Source: Azorinus chamasolen (lineage: Eukaryota > Mollusca > Bivalvia > Cardiida > Solecurtidae). Taken from it: a stretch of 64,000 bases of DNA. Positions 22,892 to 37,800 of the stretch are shown piece after piece. Every line of letters begins with the position of its first letter. Position 1 is the first letter of the stretch. A model generated the notes under the pieces. It did no database searches. It was not told the DNA's origin and saw nothing but the letters and a program-made list of their open reading frames with translations. Location: positions 46,644,140 through 46,708,139 of the forward strand of contig OY755252.1 in NCBI GenBank assembly GCA_963576725.1. Reading direction: 5' to 3'. The position numbers and the translations under genes were made by a program.

Positions 22892-25800
22892 GTAATATGA
22901 CCTAAGACACTGCATTAACTGGTTAGGGACGTTTCGTACCAAACCCTGTTTGCCCCGGGACGTTTCGTACGGGTATGACTAAAACACGAAAGGAGGATTT
23001 TTTGGCGAAAGGAGGCGAAAGGAGGCGAAAGGAGGATTAAAAATTAATATTGGCTATTTATTAGTTATTACTAAGTTAGTTAAATGATATGGACATATAT
23101 TTTAAATGTATTTGGCACTAATATACTGATTTAAGCCTGAATATATGAACACATCATTAATATATTGATGACATTTACAAGGAAAACGTATTACTTGCTC
23201 CTTTCGCCACAGTAAATACCGCGAAAGGAGCTCTTAAGTAATGTAATTGAATGTAGAACTGCGGGTTTTTAATAATATGTAATACTTAGTGTTTTTAATT
23301 AATATATAGATCTATACACATATTTTAAGTATATTTGGCATTAAAATAATGAAATAAGCCTGAATATATTACCACATCATTAATATATTGATGACATTTA
23401 TGGGGGAAACGGGTTACTTGCTCCTTTCGCCAGCTTTAAATATCGCGAAAGGAGTTCTATAATCGAATGAAGAACTGTGGATTACTTCATGTAAGTTGAT
23501 TTGATAAAGCTCAATCCGCTGAAAATCCATGGTCTACAAGTTGGCGAAAGGAGGCTCCTTTCGCCAGCTGTAAATCCCGTGAAAGGAGCTCTTAATATAA
23601 TTTGATGAAGAACTGAGTGTTACTACATTTGAGTTGGTTTGAAAAAGCTCCTTTCCCTAATTTAAATCCTTGGTCTGCAGTTGGCGAAAGGAGGCTACTT
23701 TAAATTGGCCAGCTGTAAATCCCGCGAAAGGAGCTCTTAATATAATTGAATGAAGAACTGTGGGTTACTACAGGTTAGTTGGTTTGATAAAGCTCCATCC
23801 GCTGAAAATCCAAGGTCTACAGTTGGCGAAAGGAGGCTCCTTTCGCCAGCTGTAAACCCCGTGAAAGGAGCTCTTAATATAATTGAATGTAGAATTGTGG
23901 GTTACTACAGGTAAGTTGGATTGATAAAGTTCCTTTCGCTAAAATCCTTGGTCTGAAGTTGCCGAAAGGATGCTCCTTTCGCCAGCTATAAATCCCGTGA
24001 AAGGAGCTCTTAATAAATTTGAATGTAGAAGTGGGGGTTACTACAGGTAAGTTGGTTTGATAAAGCTCCTTTCACTAAAAATCTTTGGTCTACAGTTGGC
24101 CATACATGTATATTTTAGACAGTATACATCTATGAAAAACACATTTTTACCAATATGCTCATTCTTTCAACCTTGCAAACATCGTGATGTCCCTATTTCT
24201 GATATGAATATTCTTAGAATAAAGGTTTAATTGCATATACGCATGTAGCATGTTAAAGGTCAATAATGAATCGGGCACTAGAAGTTTCACTGATTGGATA
24301 ATGACCCATCAAGGATCTTTAATGGATTGTGGCACGTGTACACAATAGCGTTTTTTTAGTTTGTCCAAAGTATTACACTCTCCGACAATGCATTAATCGT
24401 CAGTATATGGCGTGTTAAAGGTTAGCAGTAAATCGGACACGTGCAATTTCACTGATTGGATTATGACAACTACGTTAATTTTGTAATTGGGTTTAAGACA
24501 AACCATTCAAGGGTATTTAGTTTTGCCGATGTGAATTGATACCCGGTAAAACCTGATCTTAGGGAAACAATTATAATCAAACTGCATAGATACCCCTACA
24601 ACATCCAATGATCTGGATCTACGCTGGTTTGCTGTGTTGCGCAAGTTATACAAATGTATATTTATATGATATAAGTATTTTCAAACTGTGATGTTACTGA
24701 TTTAGGACAAAGCCATTCAATCTAAATCCCCAACGACCACTGTCAACAACGCACAGAAAATATAACCGTATAAACATTTAATTAATGTTCTCAATCACAC
24801 CCAGCATGTGGTAATTAAAGGAATTAACACAGATACACAGCTACTTAGCCTATCACGCGTGCCGGAGAACCCTCGGGTAGACAATATGGCTAAATATCAG
24901 AACAGAACAGATAATTTATTAAAGACTTGTTCATAGTACATCGCCACAATATACATACAAAACATCAAAACATTTTGAACAGTAAGAATATCAAAACGTC
25001 TTGATAGCAAAATCACAACAATCACGTAATCACCGAGCTTTGTTTCTTTTTATGTTGTTTAATGGACGCAGGGAAATATTTTTAAAGTTCCAGTTTAACA
25101 GGGTCTAACCTGTTTACCCTTTACTCCATCAATACGCCTTTCTACCCCTTTGCAAACAGCGTAGACCCAGATCAGACTGCTCCTTTAGGAGCAATATAAT
25201 CCGGGTCTTCATTCAATTATATTAAGAGTTCCTTTCGCGGGTTTTACAGCTTGCGAAAGGAGCCTCCTTTCCCCAACTGTAGAACATGGATTTTCAGCGA
25301 AAGAAGTTTAATAAAACCAAATTACCTCAAGTAACCCACAGTTCTTCATTCAATTACAATATATGAGCTCCTTACGCAGGATTTACAGCTGGCGAAAGGA
25401 GCCTCCTTTTCCAACTGAAGACCATGGAATTTCAGCGAAAGGAGCTTTATTAAACCAACTTTTCTCAAGTAACCTACAATTCTTCATTCAAATACATTAA
25501 GGGCTCCTTTCGCAGGATTTACAGCTGGCGAAAGGAACCTCCTTTCCCCAACTGTACACCATGGATTTTCAGCGAAAGGGGCTTTATCAAACCAAGTTAC
25601 CTCAAATAACCCACAGTTCTTCATTCAATTACATTAAGAGCTCCTTGCGCAGGATTTACAGCTGGCGAAAGGAGCCTCCTTTTCCAACTTGTAGACCATG
25701 GATTTTCAGCGAAAGGAGCTTTATCAAACCAACTTCGATTTACCTTAAGTAACCCACAGTTATTAATTCAATTACATTAAAGGCTCCTTTCGCGGGATTT

Positions 25801-28800
25801 ACAGTGGCGAAAGGAGCAAGTAATCCGTTTCCCCCGTAAATGGCATCAATATATTAATGGTGTGGTAATATATGCAGGCTTATTTAATTATTTTACTACC
25901 AAATATACTTAAAATATATGTATATATTAATTAAAAACACTAATTATTACCTATTATTAATAACCCACTTAACTAAGAACTCCTTTCGCGGGATTTACAG
26001 TGACGAAAGGAGCAAGTAATCCGTTGTCCCTGTAAATGTTATCAATATATTAATGGTGTGTTAATATATTCAGTCTTAAATCATTATATTAGTGCTAAAT
26101 ATATTTAAATTATATGTCCATATCATTTATAATAACTAATAAATAGCCAATATTGATTTTTAATCCTCCTTTCGCCTCCTTTCGCCAAAAAATCCTCCTT
26201 TCGTGTTTTAGTCATACCGCGTTTCGTACCACTAAAATTACTATGACGACAGTTTTATTAGCTCCACTTTTTCAAAAAGTGGAGGTATTGTCATGACCCT
26301 CTCGTCGGCGTCGGCGTTGGTTAACCTTTTTGTTAAGGTCCTTTTCTCAGAAACCATCAAAGATATTGGGTTCATATTTGGTATGTATGTTTACTCTAGG
26401 TAGCTCTAAAATTAATTTTGCCATAGTTATGCCCCTTTTTCGACTTAGAATTTTCATTGTTGGTTAAGTTTTATGTTCAGGTCCATGTCTCAGAAACTGT
26501 CCAAGATATTTGGTTCATCTTTGGTATACATATTAACTATCACAAGGGGAACCCATTTCACAAGGGTAGGTAACCCTAACATTAATTTTGCCATAGTTAT
26601 GCCCCTTTTTCGACTTAGAATTTTCATTGTTGGTTAAGTTTTATGTTCAGGTCCATATCTCAGAAACTGTCCAAGATATTTGGTTCATCTTTGGTATACA
26701 TATTAACTATCACAAGGGGAACCCATTTCACAAGGGTAGGTAACCCTAAAATTAATTTTGCCATAGTTATGCCACTTTTTCGACTTAGAATTTTCATTGT
26801 TGGTTAAGTTTTATGTTCAGGTTCATGTCTCTGAAACTGTCCAAGATATTTGGTTCATGTTTGGTATACATACTAACTATTACAAGCGGGACCCATTTCA
26901 CAAGGGTAGGTAACCCTAAAGTTAATTTTGCTGTTGTTATCTCCCCTTTCTGACTTAGACTTCCACTACACTATCCAGCACTAAAGAAAGTGGAGCGCGC
27001 TGTCTGTGGACAGCTCTTGTTTATTTTAAGGACATTCTTCTCAGGTTATTTAGAATTTTCGAGAAATGTCTTACTCTTTGTTTGTTTTTAGACTTTTCTA
27101 GAATTATCTTGTTGGTAAGTATTCTGGATTATATAAACTGTATTTATAGCAATATAACAGTATGAAATAAATATCAGTAAAATGCAAGCTAGGTAAGCCT
27201 CCTTGTAAGAGTTCAGCATCCTTGTAACAGTTCTATGAAGCATGTTTTACCTATTCATTATCTCATAAGGATTCATAGTTTTATATTTAACATTGAATAA
27301 AGTCGGTCGATTCATCTCTAAAGTGGCTCAACATGTGTAAATATCAATGATTTACCCACGTTTCAGTAAATGGCCAGTTCGGTAAATTGAATTTATAGTG
27401 TAAACAGAATCGACGTTTCGGTAAAATCATGATAATATAGTATTAATGAACACAGGTATTTCACACCTTTCATTCGTGCATTATATGGTGTCATCAAGGT
27501 GTTGGAAGTTTGGAAGACTGATCAGCATGATATGGATGCAAGCAGCTGTGTATAGATCAAATTATTATTATTACGACTACCAGTACCTTTAAAGAAAGGT
27601 GCGAACATCTAATCTTAAGCATAACAATTATTAAAGGTGTGTACTGTCAGCAGGTGCAAACTGGTAATATGATTTATTATCAACTATTTAATTACGGTGG
27701 TATTTGTTAAATAATTAAAAGTATTCGACTCAATAGAAATGTGTGAGCATCTAATAACAACATATCAAACTAAGGCGCATGCCGTCAGCAGGTGCTAACA
27801 GGTAGTCAGGTAATACCATTAAACATAAATGTGCCAGTAAATTTAACATTTAATAAACTGATTTAAAAATAATAATAATAAGAACAATGACATCAATTCT
27901 GAAAACAATGTTTTCATTCTATAAGACATTTGGAAAAATATAAATTAGGTACTATATAATGACCTTTTCACCGAAATGATGGAACGAGTTACTATATAAA
28001 TTCAATTTACCGAAACGGTCATTTACTGAAACATCGGGCACCCAATATCAACAAGACAATCTATCAGTCCTATCTATCTATTCATTCTGCAACACCCCCT
28101 TACGGAGATTATGTGCAGCTGCAAGTCTGTGCTAAAATTAGTGAAGAGTAATAAAGGATGATAGTTCTAAGAGAAAGAGTGACAACAGAGAAGATATGGA
28201 TGTAGTGAGATAAGTGTTAAATAGGTTTCAGTGAAGTTAAAAACAGGATAAAAACAATATTGTGATTTATGGCATTTTGTGCTCCAGGGTCTGGACAGCT
28301 GTCTTGAACATTTGCAGTTCAGGCAGCATGACCACACTCTGCCACAACCTGTTCCACTGGACAGCTGCCAGTGGATAGAAAGAGTACTTGTTGCAGGTAT
28401 GGATCTGACAGTACTCAGTAGGCAAGAGGATGGCTATGCCAGGTCAATCTGTTTGGGGTTTGGAAGTACTAGGGGATTTCAACAGCTAATAGCTACATAA
28501 ACATATCTCAAATTAATTGTCAATTTACAGTAGGATGTAATGGCAAGCCAATGGTTTCTAGATCTGTTGCAATTTCGGAAAGGTTGAGCTACTTTTAATT
28601 AAAAAAATAAGGTTATCATTGGGATGAAACGCCCAAGTTCAGTGGGACAAACATGGCAAGTAACTTAAAACTTAAGAAATATCTAGGAGTCAACATTAGC
28701 AGGCATCTGAACTGGACCTCCGATATCAATAACATGACCATCAAAGCCGATAATACCGTGCAAAAGAAATGCTAAAACCAAAAATCAAAATGTCCTCCCC

Positions 28801-31800
28801 TCATATTATTAATTATGTGAACTTGTTAATAGGTTACCGGGTTTATAAATTAAATGTTTAACCCATTCCCTCATAGGCTATTTTTAGATCCAACCCCTTT
28901 GAATGAATCTACCGAAAAGGAGCATTTACGAGAGAAATGGAAAATGTTATAATTGTGTAGTATAGAAACCATTGTCATAAATAGAAATGCTCTATTTATC
29001 ACAATGGTTTCAAGAAGTAACTATGACAGAGGTGTAGAAAGGGGTATTTATAGAGGAAAGGGTTAAGAAACTGTTGTTTAATCGGAAAATACACCGTAGC
29101 TATTAGCCAATGTTAGATTATGTTCTAAAACACCGGACTATATATGAAATTTCTTGTATCTAACTTAAGTACGGTTCCATAGTCTGGTTCCCATGGCAAA
29201 ACTGTCTGATAGATAGTGGTGAAATCATTTAGAGATCAGTTGCACGTTACATCCTGAATGACTTCAACTGTACCAGCAGTGCCTCACAAATCATGAAATG
29301 GGCATTCATTGTTTATTCGGATATCGAGGGCTTGGTGCAAAACTATTGTAAATGTGAAGGAGTTACAATAGCTTTGCACCAAGCCCTCGATATATGCTTG
29401 TGTTTTTATTCCCCCAGGTAGTGGCTGCATATAGGGTTTCCCTTGTTCGTAAGTCCGTCTGTCCGTCGGTACGCACATCTAGAAAGAATTTGTCCAGGCT
29501 CTTTCTTGGAAAGTATTTGTCCAATTGACACCAGACTCCACACACACGTTTGTGGCCATTAGATCTTGGTAAAAATAAATAACCATGTAAATAGCCTCAG
29601 TAATTTAGGAGTTGCGACCCTTTATTTGCAACAATGACTTTAAAAATATCTTGTCCTGACTCTTTCTTCTAAAGTATTTGTCCAATCCACATCAAACTTT
29701 GCACACATGTTTGTGGCCATTAGATCTTAGTCAAGTTTGATAGCCATGTAAATTAAAAGTAAAGTACCTAGTTATAGTCTACTTTCAGTCCGAATGACAA
29801 CTCAGCTGACTGTACATTTACTCCCCTGGTCATTGAGTCATTTGCCTACAATATTGAGCACTGCTAACATATGGCACAATCATGCAGCTTCAGGACCGGA
29901 GAGTGACCCTCATAGGTACCCATTTTAACCCCTGGGTGGAGAGGAGGTGCGTGTGGGAGACATGGAAAAGCGTCTCTGAAATTTCCGGGAGGGACCAGGA
30001 TTTGAACCCCGGACCCCTAGACTGATAGTCAAGTGCGTTACCATTAGACCACCGCACATCACAAATTGCTTTAGTCATTTAGGAGTTGTGGCCCTTTATT
30101 TCCAAAATGACTCTAAAAAAATCTTACTTTCTGTGACAAAAAGTCTGAGGATCAGTGTCCTATGGACACATTTCTAGTTTTAGACCTGTGGAAGTATGGG
30201 CCATTAAATTGTTTATTTTGATATAATTTGTATTTTTTTGTAGACCTTGATACATTACAAAGCCATTCACGCATTTTATGGGAAGACAACAAGGGAGAGA
30301 TTCCAATCAAAGGTGACTTGATACCATTTGTTATTACGGGCAATGAAATCAGATTGTGCCAAGATGGTCCAAAGCGAAACAGAAAACAATTTGTAAGTTG
30401 TAATTGGTACTGTAAAACCTGTATTAACCATTTCCTCCATAAATACACCTTTCTATGCCTCTGTAATAACCACTTCTTGAAACCATTGTCATTTATTATA
30501 AATAGAGCCTTTGATCCTATAGGAGCGAATGCTCTATTTATCACAATGGTGTCAAATTACAAAATTCTAAAACAAATTTCCTTTTCTCTAGTAAATGCTC
30601 CTTTTGGTTTGATTCATTCAAAGAGGTTGGGTCTAAACTAGTCTATGGAGGAAAGGGTTAATCCTTGCAGTCACAGTAGATTGAGTAGAATAAGATCAGA
30701 CTGCTCATGTAGGAGCCTTCAGGGACAGCTTTGTTTGCTTATGACATTGTAAAAATACAGCTAATAAATTTTCATGATGTCATTATTTCCTACATAAATT
30801 TTCATAAAGGTAAAAGATTAACCCATTCCCTCATAGGCTATTTTTAGGTTCAACATCTTTGAATAAATCTACTGAAAAGGAGCATGAACTAGAGAAAGGA
30901 AAATTTTAAACTTTTGTAGTTCTGAAAGAATTGTGATAAATAGAGCATTCTATTTATCGCAGTGGTTTCAAAAAGTGACTTTATTTAGGTGTATAATGGC
31001 GTATTTATGGAGGAAAAGGTTAAAAAGAAAATGCAGGACAAAAAGAATACTTTAGGGAGAAAACAATGAGAGGTATTTCCGTAGCCTTTGTGTTGTTGCC
31101 ATGGTAAAACACTTAACATGTTTTTCCCAAAATTGAGGAAAACTATTTTTGCAAACAATTTTGTGTTTGGAATGGGCCCATTAATGGACCAGTGTAGACA
31201 TGAGTAAAAGGACTGCATTATCACACATATCCCTTCCAGCCTTCAGACAGTAGTTCACCATAGCATGGGCTTCAATTTTGTATGTGGCAATGACTCTATC
31301 ATGTATATTTAATCTTTTTCTCCATGAATATTCATGCAAGAAATAATGACATTGAATATTAATGAGATAATTTATTATAATGGCATATGAACACGGGAAT
31401 ACTTGGCCATACATTCATCCTTGCTGTTTCAAAGCTCCTTTTGACACATTCATCCTTGATCTCTCAAAGCTATTTCTTACATGAATATTGAACAAGTACT
31501 GGTAATGGGGTTACTTTCATTTCAGAAACATGACACTGACCACGACTATGCCGAACCAAGCGATGGAGTAGTCAACAACCATGAAAAAATGCATTGTCCA
31601 ATGAAAATTCAGCTGCGGTCAGTGATTTGTTTCCCAGAGTATAAGGTATGTTTGAAAAAACTCATATACAGAAATCACTAGGACACAGCCTTTATACTTG
31701 ACTATTTATCTTCAGTCGTTTTGCTGATTTAGATTAACCCATTCCCTCATATGGACGATTTTTGATGACTCTGTAAAGATTGCTTTGTGAAACCCTTGTG

Positions 31801-34800
31801 ATAATTAGAGCATTTGCTCCTATAGGAGCAAATGCTGTATTTATCGCAATGGTTTCAAACTACAAAATTCTAAAATTTTCCTATTCTCTAATTAATGCTC
31901 CTTTTCCGTAGATTAATTCAAAGAGGTTGTATCTAAAAATAGCCTATGAGGTAATGGGTTAATATTCGTATTACAAATATTGACATCACAGATATTTGCT
32001 GATTTCTCTAATGGCATATGAACACAGGAATTTATTTTTGCAATTGCAGAAACTACAGAATCAGATCTATATCTATATCTATAGCGGTGCCGTAAAACCC
32101 AACTCACTCACTCACTATATTATTTCATAAGCAAACAGACAGATCCAGATCACGCAGCTCCTGATCTGGGTGTACTCTTTGTGGCAAGAAAGTGCTTGTA
32201 TCAGGGAAAGAGTTAAAACTTTAACTCATTTTCTCCTAGGCTATTTTTAGATCCAACCCTTTTGAATTAATCTACCGAAAAGGAGCATTAATTAGAGAAA
32301 AGGAAAATTTTTAGAATTTTGTAGTTTGAAACCATTGCGATAAATACAGCATTTGCTCCTAGACCTATAGGATTTTGTAATTTGAAACCTATAGGAGCAA
32401 ATGCTCTATTTATCACAATGGTTTCACAATGTGAATTTTACAGAGGCGCAAAAATGCTTAACTAAGGGGCAATGTGTTAAATAAGCTCTCATCTGCTTCA
32501 GTGTTCAAATGCAAATTTATGTAGATATATTTTCTCACCTTTTCTTGTATGAAACATGATAAAGTATCAAACAGTTTGGATCCTGATGAGATGTATCGTG
32601 TAGAGTTACCCATAGGAGCTTTCTGCATTGCTTTTATTCTGCATTAACCATTTCTATGCTGAGTTTTCAAATGGACTGTTCTGAAATTCAAACAGACCAA
32701 GCTTATGGTGAATATGTAGGTACACATGTATTTTCCTAAAGAAAAATGTAACATGACAAACAGTGCAGGCCCTGATGAGAGGGTCTACACGGTTTGCATA
32801 GGTGATTAGTGACTGGAGTCCCGTACAGTAAGGATTAAGCTACCACCTGTGTACATGAAGTTTCTTTTAATCCTTTCTTTAATATAAACACTTTATCAAG
32901 CCTTTGCCAACATAGTAAACCCACATCAGATGGCTCTCATTAGAGCTGTCTGATCAGTATCTGCTCTGTTTGTTTATGAAATGATGTAGATCTAGGTCAA
33001 CAGTGCTTGTCTAAACCAAATATTCTGATCAGGGTCTGCCCTGTTTGCTGGTGAAATTATGGTAGACCTGATACTACAATTTCTGCCAATACTACACAAC
33101 CCTGTGTCCATTATGCTTTTATAAAGATTCAGCTAATAAATATTCATGATGTTGAACAGAGAAACTGTTTAATTTTTTCCTCCATAAGTACGCCTTTCTA
33201 CGCCTCTGTAATAGTCTTTCTTGAATCCATTGTGATGAAAAAGAGGAGCAAATGCTCTATTTATCATCAGTGGTTTCAATACTGCACAATTCTAACATGT
33301 TCCTTTTCTCTAGTAAATGCCCCTTTTTGGTAGAGGTATTCAAGGAGGCTGGATCTAGAATAGCATATGGAGGAATGGGTTAAAAAATGTTATGCTACCA
33401 GGACTGTTTATTAAAGATAAAATGGTATTTGTATATGAACAATTTAGAGTACAATGTTCAAGAACCACATGGAGATTCGTTTTGCAATAGCTAGGAATAA
33501 TACAAATGTAGCTATTCCCGATAATTTTTTCCATGCATTTCCCCAAAGACATTGGGGATTTTCCATTAATAGTTAAGTTTTCAATTTAGGACATTGAGAA
33601 AAAGTACATTGCACATGAAATGTAACTACGTGTATTAAACAAATATGAAGTCATTGCCCTTTATGAGGAGCTTCATCCAGAGGTGCATATATATTTACAG
33701 TAAAATCCATCTAAACTGGAATTCTAGTAGAGAACTTTTAGGCAGGTGGCTGCTTAATGCAGGGTGAAAGTCATACAGAAAGCTCCTAGAGGAGTATTAA
33801 GCTGCCACCTGTCTCCAAGACAGATATTTATACTAAATTGGACATCTAGTGTAGAGGGGGGGGGGGTTGCTGTACAAGGTCTTTTATGCCCCCCCCCCCC
33901 CCCCCCCCGGGTCAAATCCAGGGGGGGGGGAAATATTGTTTTTGCCCTGTCTGTCTGTCCGTTTTTCTGTTTGTCACCAACTTTAACATTGGTCATAACT
34001 TTTGAGCCAGTACAGATAGAGACTTGATATGTGGCATGCATATGTGTCTCATAAAGCCGCACATTTTGAAGAGTGGTGTGTTAAAGTCAAGGTCTTACTT
34101 TAAGGTCAGAAGTCAAATATATAGGTCAAATCACTGACTTTAACATTGGCCATAACTTTTGAACCAGTAGAGATAGAGACTTGATATTTGGCATGCATGT
34201 GCATCTCATGAAGCTGTACATTTTGAGGGGTGACATGTCAAGGTCAAGGTCATCCTTCAGGGGTCAAATGTCGAATTGGGCCAGGCATAGTTTTTCACAA
34301 ACACATCTTGTTGTATAAATTTGTGACATTGTGGGTGGGTTCTACCAGAGCTCTAGGTAAGATTTGTGTATAGAGCTACAGATAAGGGTGCATTCTCAAA
34401 TACTAAAATCATCATTTCTCCATCAAACCCTACGTTGTGACCACTCTTTAGAATCGTCACGAAGAGACGATTCTTAAGAGTGGTCACAACATAGGGTTTG
34501 TTGGAGAAATAAAAGAGTTATCCTTGAAGATGTTTCAGTTTGTTGGACCTCTGGTATGTCATAGATTTAACAAAAATATGTTTTTTATATTCTTCTGCCT
34601 AACCTGTTACCATACATGCTTTTTATACAGCCATCTTCTTTATGTTTTTGACTCTTTGAGGATGGGTGTGCGGCATTCTGTAAATTTGTCTGCTCTCTAA
34701 CTTGAGCAGCATTTGTCCAATCTTCACCAAACTTGTAAGTAATGTCTGTTGACATAATATCTTGGTTAAGTTTGATTACCAGATGTATGACTTGTTATTT

Positions 34801-37800
34801 TAGAGTTAAAAGCCCTTAGTTTGCAGAAATTAGTCAAAATAGACCTTGTCCATTATCTAACTTGTCAACATCTTGCCCAGTCTTGACCAAATTCAATAAC
34901 CAGATGTATTGTTTTAGTCATTTTGGAGTTATGTCCATTTCCAGAACTTCTGACTTTGGAGCTGGGTCTGGGATGAGCCTGTTTTATGTCAGTTTGGAAC
35001 TCTTGTTTAACCGTTTTCCTCATATAAATGTCTTTTCACACCTTTGAAAACAGGGTAGACCCTGTAGGAACCATCTAATCAGGTTGACCGGGTCTGCTCT
35101 CTTTGCTTAATATGGAATTAAATACAGGTAGATATTATTTTATAGTTTCTACCATGGTAAAAAAATCTTGTGTTTATCTACTGATATAAATATTCAGGTG
35201 ATATATATCTATGATGTCATAATTTGGACTGGTAAAGAGTTTAATATTTTTTCTTAAAAATCCTTCCACCAAGTCGAAGATGGGGTTTGGTAATAAGAGA
35301 TTTGTACAAAACAATACCATTCTTATAGAGATCTCAGAAACAGGTTGTAATACCGGTATGTTTCTTTATCTTCTAGATGGAAACCGATACTCCATGGAAT
35401 CGAAGAAACAATGCTTTAAAACTCAAATCGACTTTTAATGAAGAGGTTGTTCAGCAATACAAGGTGTACGTAAAAGTGATTGGAGAACACAAAAACCATA
35501 AAACTCGACATGTAAGTACCCACGTTATCTGTAAGTACCCACGTTATCTGTAAGTACCCACGTTATCTGTAAGTACCCACGTTATCTGTAAGTACCCACG
35601 TTATCTGTAAGTACCCACGTTATCTGTAAGTACCCACGTTATCTGTAAGTACCCGCGTTATCTGTAAGTACCCACGTTATCTGTAAGTACCCACGTTATC
35701 TGTAAGTACCCACGTTATCTGTAAGTACCCACGTTATCTGTAAGTACCCACGTTATCTGTAAGTACCCGCGTTATCTGTAAGTACCCACGTTATCTGTAA
35801 GTACCCACGTTATCTGTAAGTACCCACGTTATCTGTAAGTACCCACGTTATCTGTAAGTACCCACGTTATCTGTAAGTACCCACGTTATCTGTAAGTACC
35901 CACGTTTACTTACATCTGTAAGTACCCACGTTATCTGTAAGTACCCACGTTATCTGTAAGTACCCACGTTATCTGTAAGTACCCACGTTATCTGTAAGTA
36001 CCCACGTTATCTGTAAGTACCCACGTTATCTGTAAGTACCCACGTTATCTTAAAAATTTGAAAAGACAAACTTAGGTAACTGCATGAAAAAAATTACACC
36101 ACAAACTTTAACTTAGTACCCAGGTATGAAATCTCTTTTCTTTAATCCTTTCCCTGTTCAATGTTTATTCCAAATTTCAATACCTACTGAATATTCATGG
36201 ACAAAATTATAATGAAATATGGAAGCTGGTACATTGTAGCCATTTTAGAAAGCAAAGGAAGCAGATCTATCAAATTCTATTAGCAAACAGAGCAGACCCT
36301 GATTAGATGGCTCCTATAGGAGTCATCTGATCTGGGTCTACTCTGTTTGCAAATGCGTGAAAACACGTTTATTATATAAACTTTATATGAGGGAAAGGGT
36401 TAACCCTTTACTCCATAAAAACACCTTTCTACGCCTTTGCTAACAGAATAAGCCCAGATTACAGGATAGTCATCTGATCAGGGTCTGCTCTGTTTAATTA
36501 TGAAACCATATAGATATGATTCTATAATTTCTGCGATGACCACAAAATTCCTGTGTCCATGTGTAATTGTAACACTTTAAAAAACTAACTAATATCCATT
36601 ATGTGATTATTTCTTAACAGGTTAAGCTATTTGTCATCATTCATAAACCCTGTATGTTGGTTATGATTGAAGATTTATATGCATATACATGTAATTATTC
36701 TATTATCATGAAATGGCAAAGTTTTAATTAAATCAAAGACATAAATCTACCTCACAAACAATAAACATAAAATTAAACAGACATAAGAATATTTGAAATT
36801 CAACTTACATGTTTGTCTTCACCTACTATTAATGATATTGGTCACAACTAATGGAAACTCTTAACTATTACAGCCCCTGGAAAGGTAGCTGTAATTGTGT
36901 TTTTTTCTGTATCCACAGAAATTCAACAGACTAGGCAAGTTCCAGTGCTCAACATGTCCTCTTAAGCTAAGCACCAAAGCTGGCCTGGTAAAGCATGAGT
37001 TCTGTCATACAGGTGAGGGCCGTTGTCTCTGCTTGTCCTTTTACTTGATGACTACCCAGTATGAATGTTAACCCATTCCCCCATAGGCTATTTTTAGACC
37101 CAACCTCTTTGAATAAATCTACTGAACAGAAGCATTTACTAGAGAAAAGGAAAAGTTAAGAATTGTGTAGTACTGAAACCACTGTGATACCGGTTGGGGG
37201 ACTATAGGTTTGCTAGATTCCTTACGTCCGTCCGTACGTCCGTCTGTCCGTCCGTCCGTCTACAATTTCAAACAACTTCTTCTCTGAAACTGACTGCACA
37301 ATTGTAACCAAACTTGGTCAGATACATACTGTGGGTGGGTGCTTCAAAAGTTGATAAAAGATAGTGGATTGGGCCATCGGTCTTGTTGCCATGGCAACTG
37401 TACATAATATCTGGAAAATTCTTCTTCTCCAGAATGACTTGTCCGATTTGAATATAGTTTTCACCAAAATGTTTGTCAGTTGATAGACTTTAAAAGTTGT
37501 TAAATGAATTTTGATCCGGCAAAAACCATGGCCGCCAGAGGGCGTTGTCATTTATTCCATATATGGTAATATTGAATTTTTCATAGGAAAAACTTCAAAA
37601 ATCTTCTTCTCTGAAACTGTAAGGCCTAGACCTTTGATATTTGGTATGTGGCATGATCTTATGGTCCTCTACAAAGATTGTTCAAATTATGACCCCCCGG
37701 GCCAAAAATGGCCCCGCCCCAGGGCTTATCGGTTTTTCATAGAAAAATCTTTAAAAATCTTCATCTCTCAAACTGTAAGTCCTAGACCTTTGATATTTTG

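Noticed and set aside
28279..28500. 73-codon plus-strand open frame
   Set aside because: Antisense of the C-terminal tail of a non-LTR retrotransposon remnant.
30000..30062. tRNA gene
   Set aside because: A and B boxes are present but the anticodon stem is mispaired and the copy continues into a SINE body.
33851..33935. Long G and C runs as G-quadruplex structure
   Set aside because: They match the C-run hairpin end of a known repeat element and homopolymers this long are prone to sequencing error.
35512..36050. CRISPR-like regular repeats
   Set aside because: Units are contiguous with no spacers, in a eukaryotic intron.
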